64,000 nt of DNA from positions 1-64,000 of the forward strand of contig JAFYNZ010000022.1 in NCBI GenBank assembly GCA_017547845.1, written 5' to 3'. Positions 8,790 through 17,571 of this stretch are shown here, in pieces. The position numbers were made by a program, and so were the translations under genes. The stretch's first letter is position 1; each line of letters begins with the position of its first letter. The stretch comes from Muribaculaceae bacterium. Lineage in GTDB: Bacteria > Bacteroidota > Bacteroidia > Bacteroidales > Muribaculaceae. The notes beneath the pieces were generated by a model. That model was not told the DNA's origin. It did no database searches and saw only the letters and a list, made by a program, of their open reading frames with translations.

Positions 8790-10271
8790 TTAGTATGCTC
8801 TTGCGAAGATTACTCTACGAGCAGAAGGTTTGCCTGTCACCATACATACGCCCGGCGTAGTGTCACCTTCCAAAGGAATACAACGGATAGTAGCCTTTGT
8901 TTCTTCCTTAATCTTTTCTTCAGTTTCAACTGTTCCGTCCCAGTGAGCCAAGATGAAACCACCCTCTTCGATCTTTTCTTTGAATTCTTCGTAAGTGTCT
9001 ACCGTAGTAGTGTGTTCTGCACGGTAGTCGTAAGCTTTCTTGAAGATGTTGGCTTGGATATCTTCGAGAAGTTTTTCGATCTTATCTTCGATAGACTCAA
9101 TGCTGATAGTTTCTTTTTCAAGAGTATCACGTCTCATGACTTCTACTGTGCCGTTTTCGAGATCACGTGCACCAATTGCTAAACGCACAGGCACACCCTT
9201 AAGTTCATAATCTGCGAATTTGAAGCCCGGACGCTTGTTGTCGGCATCGTCATATTTCACGCTGATGCCACGGTGACGAAGTTCGTCAACGATAGGGTTA
9301 ACCTTTTCGCTGATAAGTGAGAGTTGCTCATCATTTTTGTAGATAGGAACAATTACCACTTGAATTGGAGCCAACTTTGGAGGCAATACAAGACCATTGT
9401 CGTCACTGTGAGTCATAATGAGCGCACCCATAAGACGTGTAGAAACACCCCAAGATGTAGCCCATACATATTCCAACTCATTGTTGCGATTGATAAACTT
9501 CACATCAAAAGCTTTCGCAAAGTTTTGACCCAAGAAGTGAGATGTGCCCGACTGCAAAGCCTTGCCATCTTGCATCAATGCTTCGATAGTGTAAGTGTCC
9601 AATGCACCCGCAAAGCGTTCATTTGCTGACTTCACGCCCTTGACAACCGGCATTGCCATATAGTTTTCAGCAAAGTCGCCATAAACGTTAATCATCTTAA
9701 CTACTTCCTCTTCAGCTTCTTCTCTTGTTGCGTGAGCAGTGTGACCCTCTTGCCACAAGAACTCAGCAGTGCGAAGGAACATTCTTGTACGCATTTCCCA
9801 ACGCATTACGTTTGCCCATTGGTTGCACAAGATAGGGAGGTCGCGATAAGAGTTAATCCAATTTTTATATGTGTTCCAAATGATAGTTTCAGAAGTAGGT
9901 CTTACGATGAGTTCCTCCTCGAGGCGTGCTTCAGGGTCGACTACTACACCATTACCATCAGGGTCGTTTTTAAGACGATAGTGAGTCACAACTGCACATT
10001 CCTTAGCAAAACCTTCTACGTGTTCAGCTTCGCGACACAAGAATGATTTAGGAATAAGAAGTGGGAAATAAGCATTTTGGTGACCTGTCGCTTTAAACAT
10101 TGAGTCGAGCACGCTTTGCATCTTTTCCCAAATTGCGTATCCGTATGGTTTGATGACCATACAACCTCTGACTGCAGATTGCTCTGCGAGATCTGCCTTT
10201 ACAACCAATTCGTTGTACCAAGCAGAGTAGCTTTCGCTACGCTTAGTTAGATTTTTAAGTTCTTTTGCCAT
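8790..10271 (-). CDS. proS: Prolyl-tRNA synthetase, archaeal/eukaryotic type
   Basis: ProRS charges tRNA-Pro. At 493 residues it is the short type without the editing insertion found in E. coli ProRS, with the archaeal-type C-terminal extension. Visible signatures include the start segment [10 protein letters not shown], class II motif 2 ([21 protein letters not shown]) near residues 150-172, and motif 3 region [12 protein letters not shown]. The C-terminus ends in aromatic Tyr, a feature of this type. This form is standard in Bacteroidetes and is not a sign of recent transfer. Confidence 0.95.
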   Translation of the reverse strand: MAKELKNLTKRSESYSAWYNELVVKADLAEQSAVRGCMVIKPYGYAIWEKMQSVLDSMFKATGHQNAYFPLLIPKSFLCREAEHVEGFAKECAVVTHYRLKNDPDGNGVVVDPEARLEEELIVRPTSETIIWNTYKNWINSYRDLPILCNQWANVMRWEMRTRMFLRTAEFLWQEGHTAHATREEAEEEVVKMINVYGDFAENYMAMPVVKGVKSANERFAGALDTYTIEALMQDGKALQSGTSHFLGQNFAKAFDVKFINRNNELEYVWATSWGVSTRLMGALIMTHSDDNGLVLPPKLAPIQVVIVPIYKNDEQLSLISEKVNPIVDELRHRGISVKYDDADNKRPGFKFADYELKGVPVRLAIGARDLENGTVEVMRRDTLEKETISIESIEDKIEKLLEDIQANIFKKAYDYRAEHTTTVDTYEEFKEKIEEGGFILAHWDGTVETEEKIKEETKATIRCIPLEGDTTPGVCMVTGKPSARRVIFARAY

Positions 10272-10318
10272 ATTTTGTTAAGCTATATATTTTCTGATTA
10301 ATTTTTATGGTGATGTAT

Positions 10319-10951
10319 TTAGAATGCTATTCTTCCGGTTTTGGCTTGACGCAACATTTCTTCGCCGGGGATAAGGTAGACCTCTAAACGTCTATTCTTA
10401 GCGCGATTAATCACAGAATTGTTTTTTACTCCCCAAAGTGGCTCTGATGCACCACTTGCTGTCGGGAATAGATATGTCGTGTCGGTGCCTTGCAATTCAA
10501 ACCATTCGAATACTGCATCTACTCTATTGAGTGACAATTCATCGGTGTATGCTTCTGAGCCGGTGTCGTCTGTGTGCATAACAAGCAGCACACGATAGAA
10601 ATCGGGTGTCTTCAGATATCTACGCAGAGGATTAAGCACTTTGTCGCATCCACTTATGAGTTCAATGCCATTGGGCTGAAACAATAGTTCTGTCGGAATA
10701 GTGATAATGATCACCTCACCACTACGCATTGTCTCGATTTTACATTCTGTAGTTTTAGGATTGTACACATCATTGTGAAGTCGAGTGGCTTCTTTAATCT
10801 GAAATTTCTTTATCAAATCTGCGTATTTGCCGAGGTCGAGCGACACAAGAAGCTCATCCTTAGTCATTTCATCAAGATCGGTCTGAGCTGATGAAACGAA
10901 TGAATTTAATGCTATGAGGCTACAAATCAAAATCGCCAATAGACTCTTCAT
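10319..10951 (-). CDS. OmpA-like C-terminal domain protein
   Basis: This protein probably anchors the envelope to peptidoglycan. I choose the start at 10951 because a signal peptide follows at once (MKSLLAILICSLIALNSFVSSAQ); an ATG at 10966 would add five residues. The OmpA-like domain covers about residues 85-200, with the family segments LFQPNGIELIS, VMHTDDTGSEAY, LSLNRVDAVFEWF and NRAKNRRLEVYLIP; the usual NRRVEI motif is present as NRRLEVYL. The first 32 bases overlap the end of the preceding gene in another frame. About 210 residues, with no beta-barrel. Confidence 0.75.
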   Translation of the reverse strand: MKSLLAILICSLIALNSFVSSAQTDLDEMTKDELLVSLDLGKYADLIKKFQIKEATRLHNDVYNPKTTECKIETMRSGEVIIITIPTELLFQPNGIELISGCDKVLNPLRRYLKTPDFYRVLLVMHTDDTGSEAYTDELSLNRVDAVFEWFELQGTDTTYLFPTASGASEPLWGVKNNSVINRAKNRRLEVYLIPGEEMLRQAKTGRIAF

Positions 10952-11240
10952 ATTGTAACTCTGCATTAATGATTATTTTCAATTCTTCTTTAGTTGCTTT
11001 AATTTCGCCATCTTTGATTATCGCTTTGTTGACATAATCGACAATTTTATCGATGTCAAGATCTTCTTCCGTGTCATCTGCGGTTATTTCAAGATATCCA
11101 TTGTCTTCGTAGAAATCCCACATGCAGTCCATTATAAATAGGATGTCATCATCACTAAATTTTTCTGCACATTCTTCAGGGAGAAATGCTTTGATGAATT
11201 TGACAGCCGCATCTTCATCATATTTAAATTCTTCTGCCAT
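10920..11240 (-). CDS. Small acidic conserved protein
   Basis: I do not assign a function. The 106-residue protein is strongly acidic, with Asp/Glu clusters (for example DDTEEDLDIDK), and has no signal peptide or membrane segment. Similar small proteins are common in Bacteroidales. It follows rimM by 19 bp, and its 3' end overlaps the start of the OmpA-like gene by 32 bp. The pattern of hydrophobic and acidic residues suggests a compact helical protein. Confidence 0.6.
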   Translation of the reverse strand: MAEEFKYDEDAAVKFIKAFLPEECAEKFSDDDILFIMDCMWDFYEDNGYLEITADDTEEDLDIDKIVDYVNKAIIKDGEIKATKEELKIIINAELQYEESIGDFDL

Positions 11241-11259
11241 AGTTTCTATTGTTTATATG

Positions 11260-11808
11260 TTATTTAATATTTAGTTCAATTAATCCTTCAGGGAGCGACA
11301 TGCCTATAACCTCTTTGTCGTCATCGATAAAGAGTATAAACTCTTCTGTTATAGGTATGTACACTGTGTTTCCATTGTTGTCGACTATGAATAGAGGATT
11401 GTCGGTGGAATCATCTATATCAATGATTTCGCCTATTTCATTATCATCTTCATCGACTATGCTATAGCCGATAAAGTCTGAAGCATAACCTCCTTCGCCG
11501 TTCTCGTCTTCATCAATGTCGTGGAAAGCGTTGTACTCTTCTTTTAAGACATATATAGACTTGGAAACCAAATCTTTTGCTTCAATCTCTGAATTTATGC
11601 CATCGATCATTATAAGAGAGGCTGATGCACCTTTGGAGCGACATGAGGTAATGAAATGAGGCACAAAGATAGAATCAATTTCCAATATAATGCAACTAAC
11701 GTGTTGCATTATCTCAGTACCATCGTCCAATAATGCATTCAATTCACCTTTGATGCCGTGAGTCTTGGTGAACGTTCCTATTTCTATAATGTCTGAACTT
11801 AGAATCAT
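11260..11808 (-). CDS. rimM: Ribosome maturation factor RimM
   Basis: RimM assists maturation of the 30S subunit head through ribosomal protein S19. The N-terminal RimM domain starts with the diagnostic IEIGTFTKTHGIKGEL (about residues 6-21), and the C-terminal PRC-barrel is visible at about residues 98-175 (DFIGYSIVDEDDNEIGEI). At 182 residues the length is usual. It is 7 bp downstream of murA, so the two are co-transcribed. The protein is unusually rich in Asp and Glu. Confidence 0.92.
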   Translation of the reverse strand: MILSSDIIEIGTFTKTHGIKGELNALLDDGTEIMQHVSCIILEIDSIFVPHFITSCRSKGASASLIMIDGINSEIEAKDLVSKSIYVLKEEYNAFHDIDEDENGEGGYASDFIGYSIVDEDDNEIGEIIDIDDSTDNPLFIVDNNGNTVYIPITEEFILFIDDDKEVIGMSLPEGLIELNIK

Positions 11809-11815
11809 AATAATA

Positions 11816-13129
11816 TTAGTCGTCTACTCTTGTGATTTTTGCTCCTAATTGATTGAGGCGTTCGTCGATACGCTCGTATCCTCTGTCAATCTGGTTGATG
11901 TTTTGGATTCGGCTTGTGCCCTTGGCCGACATGGCTGCAATGAGCATAGCCACTCCGGCACGAATATCAGGTGAAACCATGTTGGTTGCGTATAAAGAAT
12001 TAAGCTTGCCGGATCCGATTACAGCCGCTCTATGAGGGTCGCAAAGGATGATACGTGCCCCCATATCGATAAGTTTATCGACAAAGAACAATCGACTCTC
12101 AAACATTTTTTGATGGATTAAGACACTACCATTTGCTTGCGTAGCAACCACAAGGAAAATACTCAAGAGGTCGGGCGAAAGTCCCGGCCAAGGAGCATCG
12201 GCAAATGTCATGATAGATCCATCGATGAATGTTTCAATTTGATAAGAGTTTTGCTGTGGAATCAATATGTCGTTGCCCACTTGACGAAGTTCGATACCCA
12301 TACGAGCAAAAGCGTTAGGCATAATGCCCAATTCTTTCATGTCGACATCTTTAAGTGTGATTTCAGAGCCTGTCATAGCAGCCATGCCAATAAAGCTACC
12401 GACCTCAATCATATCCGGTTGCATACGATGCTCTGTTCCACCCAACGATTCAACGCCTGTGATTGTCAAGAGATTGGAGCCAACGCCAGATATTTGAGCT
12501 CCCATTGCATTGAGCATCTTGCAAAGTTGCTGGATATATGGCTCACATGCTGCATTATAAATCGTAGTGGTGCCTTTGGCAAGTACAGCAGCCATAACGA
12601 CATTGGCAGTCCCGGTCACAGACGCTTCATCGAGCAAAATGTATGTGCCGTTGAGTCCTTTTGGAGCTGTGATATCAAAAAGGTGCTTATCAAATATATA
12701 ACGGAAATCTGCACCCAATTTTTGAAGTCCAAGGAAGTGTGTGTCAAGACGTCTTCTGCCGATTTTGTCACCACCCGGTTTTGGTAGAATTGCCTTTCCA
12801 AATCGTGCCACCAATGGACCGATAATCATCACTGAGCCTCTGAGAGATTGAGCCTTAGATTTGAATTCCTCAGTGTCAAGATAGTTGATGTCTACATTAT
12901 CAGCTTGGAATGTGAATGTATTGTCATCGACCTTTCCTACCTTTACTCCCATATCAGAAAGGAGTGATATGAGGTTTCTTACATCTAATATATTAGGTAT
13001 GTTACTGATAGTAACTTTTTTGTCTGTTAACAATGTAGCACAAATCACCTCAAGTGCCTCATTTTTAGCACCTTGAGGGGTAATGCTACCTGATAATTTA
13101 TGTCCACCTTCAACAATAAATGTACTCAT
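11816..13129 (-). CDS. murA: UDP-N-acetylglucosamine 1-carboxyvinyltransferase
   Basis: MurA transfers enolpyruvate from PEP to UDP-GlcNAc, the first committed step of peptidoglycan synthesis, in the cytoplasm. The 437-residue protein is full length, with GGHKLSGSITPQGAKNEAL at the N-terminus and GVAMLIAAMSAKGTSRI near the C-terminus. The loop that usually reads PGGCAIG reads PGGDKIG here (residues 118-124), so the cysteine alkylated by fosfomycin is replaced by Asp121. Such Cys-to-Asp forms are known in other bacteria to be active and insensitive to fosfomycin; that is inferred here. It is between DUF4290 (24 bp) and rimM (7 bp). Confidence 0.95.
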   Translation of the reverse strand: MSTFIVEGGHKLSGSITPQGAKNEALEVICATLLTDKKVTISNIPNILDVRNLISLLSDMGVKVGKVDDNTFTFQADNVDINYLDTEEFKSKAQSLRGSVMIIGPLVARFGKAILPKPGGDKIGRRRLDTHFLGLQKLGADFRYIFDKHLFDITAPKGLNGTYILLDEASVTGTANVVMAAVLAKGTTTIYNAACEPYIQQLCKMLNAMGAQISGVGSNLLTITGVESLGGTEHRMQPDMIEVGSFIGMAAMTGSEITLKDVDMKELGIMPNAFARMGIELRQVGNDILIPQQNSYQIETFIDGSIMTFADAPWPGLSPDLLSIFLVVATQANGSVLIHQKMFESRLFFVDKLIDMGARIILCDPHRAAVIGSGKLNSLYATNMVSPDIRAGVAMLIAAMSAKGTSRIQNINQIDRGYERIDERLNQLGAKITRVDD

Positions 13130-13153
13130 GTGTGTAGATATATTATTAAATGG

Positions 13154-13750
13154 TTATTTCTTTTTCTTTTTGGATTTCTTTGGAGCTTCAGGGGCTTGTG
13201 CTTCGTGAAACTCGTGGAGAAGATATGTTTCAGGATTAAGGTTGATTTTGCCATGTGAATATTCGGCCAAATCACGCAAAATTTTAGCATCAGCCACTCC
13301 CTCCTTGTTGTGAATCAGCATAAGCTTCTTCATGTGGTGAGCAATCATAGACACAAGCATATCCTTTTCGCTTGAGTCTTCCATATTGGCAACGCGATCA
13401 ATCATTTGCTCGATGTTCTTTCCATAGTGTCTGTATCTGATTGCAGAGTTGCCGTAAGGGATGCGCTGAGGCGTCGGATTCATCTCCTCTGGCTTAATGA
13501 CCTCGAAAGGGAAATCGATGTCAAGTTTGAAATCAGCCATTATATTAAGGTGATCCCAAAGCATTTTGATGCCGTCGTCCTGCTTCTCGTAGTCGGGCAT
13601 TATATTTTTCATCACATCGATGATAGCAAATGCGCAATTTGTGCGTATTTCTCTGTCTTCGATGGTCAGACAGAAATCGACCATCTGCTGAATATTTCTG
13701 CCATATTCAGGTAGTGCTAACTGTCTGTTTTGCGTATTATAATCTAACAT
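13154..13750 (-). CDS. DUF4290 family protein
   Basis: This 198-residue protein matches DUF4290, a Bacteroidetes family recognised by the N-terminal LDYNTQNRQLALPEYGRNIQ and a second related segment RHYGKNIEQMIDR near residue 107. The two segments look like an internal repeat of a helical unit. The C-terminus is a lysine-rich tail. There is no export signal. Its function is unknown; the constant position upstream of murA suggests a housekeeping role. It has its own promoter (13779-13810). Confidence 0.82.
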   Translation of the reverse strand: MLDYNTQNRQLALPEYGRNIQQMVDFCLTIEDREIRTNCAFAIIDVMKNIMPDYEKQDDGIKMLWDHLNIMADFKLDIDFPFEVIKPEEMNPTPQRIPYGNSAIRYRHYGKNIEQMIDRVANMEDSSEKDMLVSMIAHHMKKLMLIHNKEGVADAKILRDLAEYSHGKINLNPETYLLHEFHEAQAPEAPKKSKKKKK

Positions 13751-13778
13751 TTTTATCTCGATAGAATTGCTAAAAGTG

Positions 13779-13810
13779 CAAATTTAACAATTTTATTTCT
13801 CTTAATCAAA
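13779..13810 (-). promoter_or_regulatory. Promoter for the DUF4290-murA-rimM genes
   Basis: On the minus strand TTTG (13807-13810) is followed after 20 bp by TAAATTTG (13779-13786), 28 bp upstream of the DUF4290 start. The -33 element lies inside the last codons of tsaB. Confidence 0.7.
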
Positions 13811-14498
13811 TTTTATTTTTCGGAGTGGTGGTCTGATACTCCTTCAAATACTCCGGAACAGAGTATGCCAAATCCAAGAAATCGTTGTTTCTAAAGGCTT
13901 TTTCTGAGAGTGCAAGCATGTCGGTTGCGTTTGGAACAATACCATGCATGAATTTAGCATTTGGTGACTTTATCACCTCTTGCACCTTTTCACAACAATT
14001 GCCCATGAAGAACACCTTTTTATCTTGCAATAGGTCGCTAAATGACTCTGAATCAAAGATTTTAGCATGTGGTTCGATGATGGCATTCAAAGCGAAATCA
14101 TATACAGCGGTGAAGGCTTCCATTCTTCGAGCATCAAGCATCGGCACAAGTATTTCATCTCCTTCCCAATCATAGGATTTGAACATTGCGCTGACAGCCA
14201 TAATCTTAAGTGTGCTGACACCTATCAATGGAATATTTTTAGCAAAACAGATGCCTTTGGCTGTCGAAAGTCCGATACGCAGACCTGTGTAAGAACCTGG
14301 GCCAATGCTCACAGCGACAGCGTCAAGAGCCATATTCCGGTCTTCTGCATAGCGAATGCATTCATCGACAAATGGAGCAAGAGCTTTAGCATGATTCATG
14401 CCCTCTTGTTCCGATAGTTTATAGACTACTGCACCATCTTCCGATAGTGCTACGGAGCACATTTGTGCTGAAGTTTCTATATTTAATATAACTGCCAT
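13806..14498 (-). CDS. tsaB: tRNA threonylcarbamoyladenosine biosynthesis protein TsaB
   Basis: TsaB is the non-catalytic partner of TsaD in making t6A37 in ANN-decoding tRNAs. The ASKHA fold is evident from the start ILNIETSAQMCSVALS and the signature GPGSYTGLRIGLSTAKG at about residues 67-83. At 230 residues it is the usual size. It follows the FAD-dependent gene by 6 bp. No TsaD, TsaE or TsaC gene is in the window. Confidence 0.93.
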   Translation of the reverse strand: MAVILNIETSAQMCSVALSEDGAVVYKLSEQEGMNHAKALAPFVDECIRYAEDRNMALDAVAVSIGPGSYTGLRIGLSTAKGICFAKNIPLIGVSTLKIMAVSAMFKSYDWEGDEILVPMLDARRMEAFTAVYDFALNAIIEPHAKIFDSESFSDLLQDKKVFFMGNCCEKVQEVIKSPNAKFMHGIVPNATDMLALSEKAFRNNDFLDLAYSVPEYLKEYQTTTPKNKI

Positions 14499-14504
14499 TT
14501 CGTT

Positions 14505-16073
14505 TTAGTTTTTAAGTGTGTTGTAATATGCTTCGACACATCTTTCGCCGTCGATTGCAGCAGAGACAATACCACCCGCATATCCGGCACCTTCGCCTGC
14601 TGGATAAAGTCCCTCAATCTCAATGTGACAAAGCGTTTCCTTGTCGCGTGGAACTCGTATCGGGCTTGATGTGCGAGACTCAAGACCGATAACAGTGGCT
14701 TCATTAGTCAAGAAACCCTTGCTTCTCTTGCCAAAAATCTTAAAGCCCTCTTGAAGTCGGCATGCTATCTCTTTGGGTAATAGGAAATGTACCGGGAGTG
14801 ACAAAAGTCCGGGAGCATATGAGGATTTTGGCAAGGAAGAAGATACTTTCTTATTGACGAAATCGAGCATACGTTGCGCCGGGGCTTTCATGCTTTGGCC
14901 GGCAGCATCGTAGAAATCTTTTTCGAGCATTTCTTGAAGTTCGAGCATTTCATATTCTTTGTAGCATGAGAATTCGGGGAAGTCACCCGGACGGACTTCT
15001 ACCACCATGCCGGAGTTTGCCCATTCGGAAGCACGTGCTGATGCCGACATGCCATTGACCGCTGACTGATTTTCATCAGAAGCCGATGGGACAATGACAC
15101 CGCCCGGACACATACAAAATGAATAGACTCCACGACCATCAACTTGAGCCACATAATTGTATTCAGCAGCAGGAAGATAATCTCCCCTACCCGCCTGTGA
15201 ATGATATTGAAGTCGATCGATGAGTGCTTGAGGATGCTCTAAGCGTACACCGATAGCGAGTCCTTTTGCCTCAATCTTGACACCGACCTCTCCAAGCATG
15301 CGATAGACATCGCGAGCCGAGTGACCTGTGGCAAGAACGACACATTCAGTCTTGAAGATTTTATCATCTATAGTCTTTACACCGACGATTTTGTTTCTCT
15401 CTATCATGAGCTCACTCATGCAAGTGTTGAAATGCACTTCTCCACCGCAATCTATAATGGTGTTGCGAATAGATTTGATAATGTGGGGGAGTTTATCACT
15501 ACCAATGTGTGGGTGTGATTCTACTAATATGTCGTCAGCAGCTCCGTGCTGATGGAGTATGTGAAGAATATGCTCTACCGAACCACGTTTCTTACTTCGT
15601 GTGAAAAGCTTGCCATCACTATATGCGCCGGCTCCACCCTCTCCAAAGCAATAGTTGGAGTTTGGGTTGACATTTCCATTTCTTGAAATTTCGACTAAGT
15701 CTTTGCGACGATTGTCGACATCTGCACCACGCTCAAGAATAATAGGTCGGATACCCAATTCGATTGCTTTCAGTGCAGCAAAGAGACCTGCCGGTCCGGC
15801 ACCTATAATTATAATGTGGTGTTTTGCATTAGCCACACTCTTATATAATGTGTGTTGCGCATTGATAGGGATGCACTTGTCATCACCATGCGCAACTCGC
15901 ACGGTGAGATTCACTATCACTTGGCGCTGTCTTGCATCGATGGAACGTCTGATAATTTTCCATTGATTGACACATTTTGACTCGATGTGCATAGCCTTGC
16001 TTACAGCATTTACAATCGCTTTGTCGGATGCTGCTTCGTGTGGCAATACGCGTATGTTAATATCTTCAATCAT
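14505..16073 (-). CDS. FAD-dependent oxidoreductase, conserved family
   Basis: This 522-residue flavoprotein has an N-terminal region of about 80 residues before the FAD-binding Rossmann motif GAGPAGLFAA (about residues 92-101), then LERGADVDNRRKD and FGEGGAGAYSDGKL, which are typical of the uncharacterised FAD-dependent family found widely in bacteria. A second nucleotide motif is at VVLATGHSARDV, and the C-terminus has the usual GEGAGYAGGIVSAA. No substrate can be inferred. It is the first gene of a two-gene unit with tsaB and has a promoter at 16096-16125, back to back with that of rarA. Confidence 0.82.
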   Translation of the reverse strand: MIEDINIRVLPHEAASDKAIVNAVSKAMHIESKCVNQWKIIRRSIDARQRQVIVNLTVRVAHGDDKCIPINAQHTLYKSVANAKHHIIIIGAGPAGLFAALKAIELGIRPIILERGADVDNRRKDLVEISRNGNVNPNSNYCFGEGGAGAYSDGKLFTRSKKRGSVEHILHILHQHGAADDILVESHPHIGSDKLPHIIKSIRNTIIDCGGEVHFNTCMSELMIERNKIVGVKTIDDKIFKTECVVLATGHSARDVYRMLGEVGVKIEAKGLAIGVRLEHPQALIDRLQYHSQAGRGDYLPAAEYNYVAQVDGRGVYSFCMCPGGVIVPSASDENQSAVNGMSASARASEWANSGMVVEVRPGDFPEFSCYKEYEMLELQEMLEKDFYDAAGQSMKAPAQRMLDFVNKKVSSSLPKSSYAPGLLSLPVHFLLPKEIACRLQEGFKIFGKRSKGFLTNEATVIGLESRTSSPIRVPRDKETLCHIEIEGLYPAGEGAGYAGGIVSAAIDGERCVEAYYNTLKN

Positions 16074-16095
16074 ATCTGTCGACCTAATTAATTTG

Positions 16096-16125
16096 CAAAA
16101 TTAGTTAAAAATGGGCTATTGACAA
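16096..16125 (-). promoter_or_regulatory. Promoter for the FAD-dependent oxidoreductase gene
   Basis: On the minus strand TTG (16123-16125) is followed after 19 bp by TAATTTTG (16096-16103), 22 bp upstream of the start codon. Confidence 0.65.
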
Positions 16126-16147
16126 CGATTTATCGCTAAATTTTCTC

Positions 16148-16155
16148 TAACTTTG
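16148..16155 (+). promoter_or_regulatory. Possible -7 element for rarA
   Basis: TAACTTTG matches TAnnTTTG and lies 19 bp before the rarA ATG, which implies a very short leader. No TTTG is found at the expected spacing; a TTG at 16119-16121 is somewhat too far. Confidence 0.45.
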
Positions 16156-16174
16156 TAGCATTAATTGATAGAAC

Positions 16175-17455
16175 ATGAACTTAAACATACCATTGGCAGA
16201 ACGCATGCGACCAAGGTCGCTTGATGACTATATAGGACAAAAACACCTTGTCGGAGAGGGAGCTGTATTGCGACAGATGATTGAGACCGGTCGAATCAAC
16301 TCCTTTATCCTTTGGGGTCCCCCCGGAGTAGGAAAAACCACTTTAGCTCGAATTATTGCTGAGCAGACAGAAGCCACGTTTCACACTCTCAGTGCCGTGA
16401 CTTCGGGTGTGAAAGATGTCAGAGAGGTTATCGAACGATGCACTGCAGAGTCGCGAAGTGTGTTTGCAAAATCTCGTCCCATCCTTTTTATAGATGAAAT
16501 CCATCGTTTCAACAAGTCTCAGCAAGACTCGTTGCTCGGTGCTGTCGAGCGTGGCGTGATTACATTGATTGGTGCGACGACAGAGAATCCTTCATTTGAA
16601 GTGATTCGTCCACTATTGTCTCGTTCGCAAGTGTATGTGTTGAAGCACCTTGATGAATCGGATTTGCAGACATTGCTTGAACGTGCAATCAGTAATGATG
16701 AGTTGCTCAAAAAGCGAACATTTATTGTCGAAAGTACGAAGGCCTTATTTAGATTCAGTGGTGGAGATGCACGTAAACTGCTTAATATAATAGATTTGAT
16801 TGAGCAATCTACTCCAAACGCAGAGTCGGTCGTAATCAATGATCAGATAGTGGTCAATCGACTTCAAGAATCACCGGCAGCATACGATAGAAACGGAGAA
16901 ATGCACTATGACATTATCTCAGCTTTCATCAAGTCGATAAGAGGTAGCGACCCTGATGCAGCAGTCTATTGGTTGGCACGCATGATTGCCGGTGGAGAAG
17001 ACCCGGCGTTTATAGCAAGAAGATTGGTGATATCGGCTGCCGAAGATATCGGTCTTGCCAATCCCAATGCGTTGCTACTTGCCAATGCCACATTTGATGC
17101 ATTGCAAAAGATAGGATGGCCGGAAGGTCGCATCATATTGTCAGAGTGTGCTATTTATCTTGCGACATCACCAAAAAGCAACTCTGCTTACAAAGCAATC
17201 AATCAGGCTTTGGAATGCGTGAACGTTGATGGCGATCAGCCTGTGCCACTTCATCTGCGTAATGCTCCTACTAAATTGATGAAAAATCTTGGATATAGCG
17301 AAGGATATAAATATGCTCATGACTATGAGTCGAATTTCGTGCAACAACAATATTTGCCCGACTCGTTGGTCAATGCAAAATTTTGGAATCCCGGTAATAA
17401 CCAATCGGAGCTAAAAATGAGTCAAAGGATGGAAGAAATCAGAAGAAAAAACTAA
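16175..17455 (+). CDS. rarA: Replication-associated recombination protein A
   Basis: RarA (MgsA) is a AAA+ ATPase related to clamp loaders that acts at stalled replication forks. The Walker A motif GPPGVGKTT is at residues 49-57, Walker B and sensor elements include LFIDEIHRFNKSQQD, and GATTENPSFE is the family sensor 1 segment. The C-terminal helical tetramerisation region (residues about 245-426) contains AVYWLARMIAGGEDP. The length of 426 residues is normal. It stands alone, divergent from the FAD-dependent gene. Confidence 0.95.
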   Translation: MNLNIPLAERMRPRSLDDYIGQKHLVGEGAVLRQMIETGRINSFILWGPPGVGKTTLARIIAEQTEATFHTLSAVTSGVKDVREVIERCTAESRSVFAKSRPILFIDEIHRFNKSQQDSLLGAVERGVITLIGATTENPSFEVIRPLLSRSQVYVLKHLDESDLQTLLERAISNDELLKKRTFIVESTKALFRFSGGDARKLLNIIDLIEQSTPNAESVVINDQIVVNRLQESPAAYDRNGEMHYDIISAFIKSIRGSDPDAAVYWLARMIAGGEDPAFIARRLVISAAEDIGLANPNALLLANATFDALQKIGWPEGRIILSECAIYLATSPKSNSAYKAINQALECVNVDGDQPVPLHLRNAPTKLMKNLGYSEGYKYAHDYESNFVQQQYLPDSLVNAKFWNPGNNQSELKMSQRMEEIRRKN

Positions 17456-17513
17456 TTAAAGATTTTTTTCGATAATTTTCTTCATTTTATTTCCTCAATC
17501 CAATTTAAAACAT

Positions 17514-17521
17514 TAAATTTG
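17514..17521 (+). promoter_or_regulatory. Possible -7 element for serC
   Basis: TAAATTTG matches the Bacteroidetes -7 consensus and lies 50 bp before the serC start. I see no TTG at the usual -33 distance, so the assignment rests on the -7 box alone. Confidence 0.45.
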
Positions 17522-17571
17522 CACAAAATTGATAATATCAAATATCAACATATTTTTTTAATTCTTTTAAC

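Noticed and set aside
8790..10271. Archaeal-type ProRS as a sign of recent horizontal transfer
   Set aside because: This ProRS type is normal for Bacteroidetes, and base and codon use match the neighbours.
12137..12787. A 216-codon open frame on the plus strand
   Set aside because: It lies wholly inside murA on the opposite strand, has no family resemblance, and is a shadow of the murA codon pattern.
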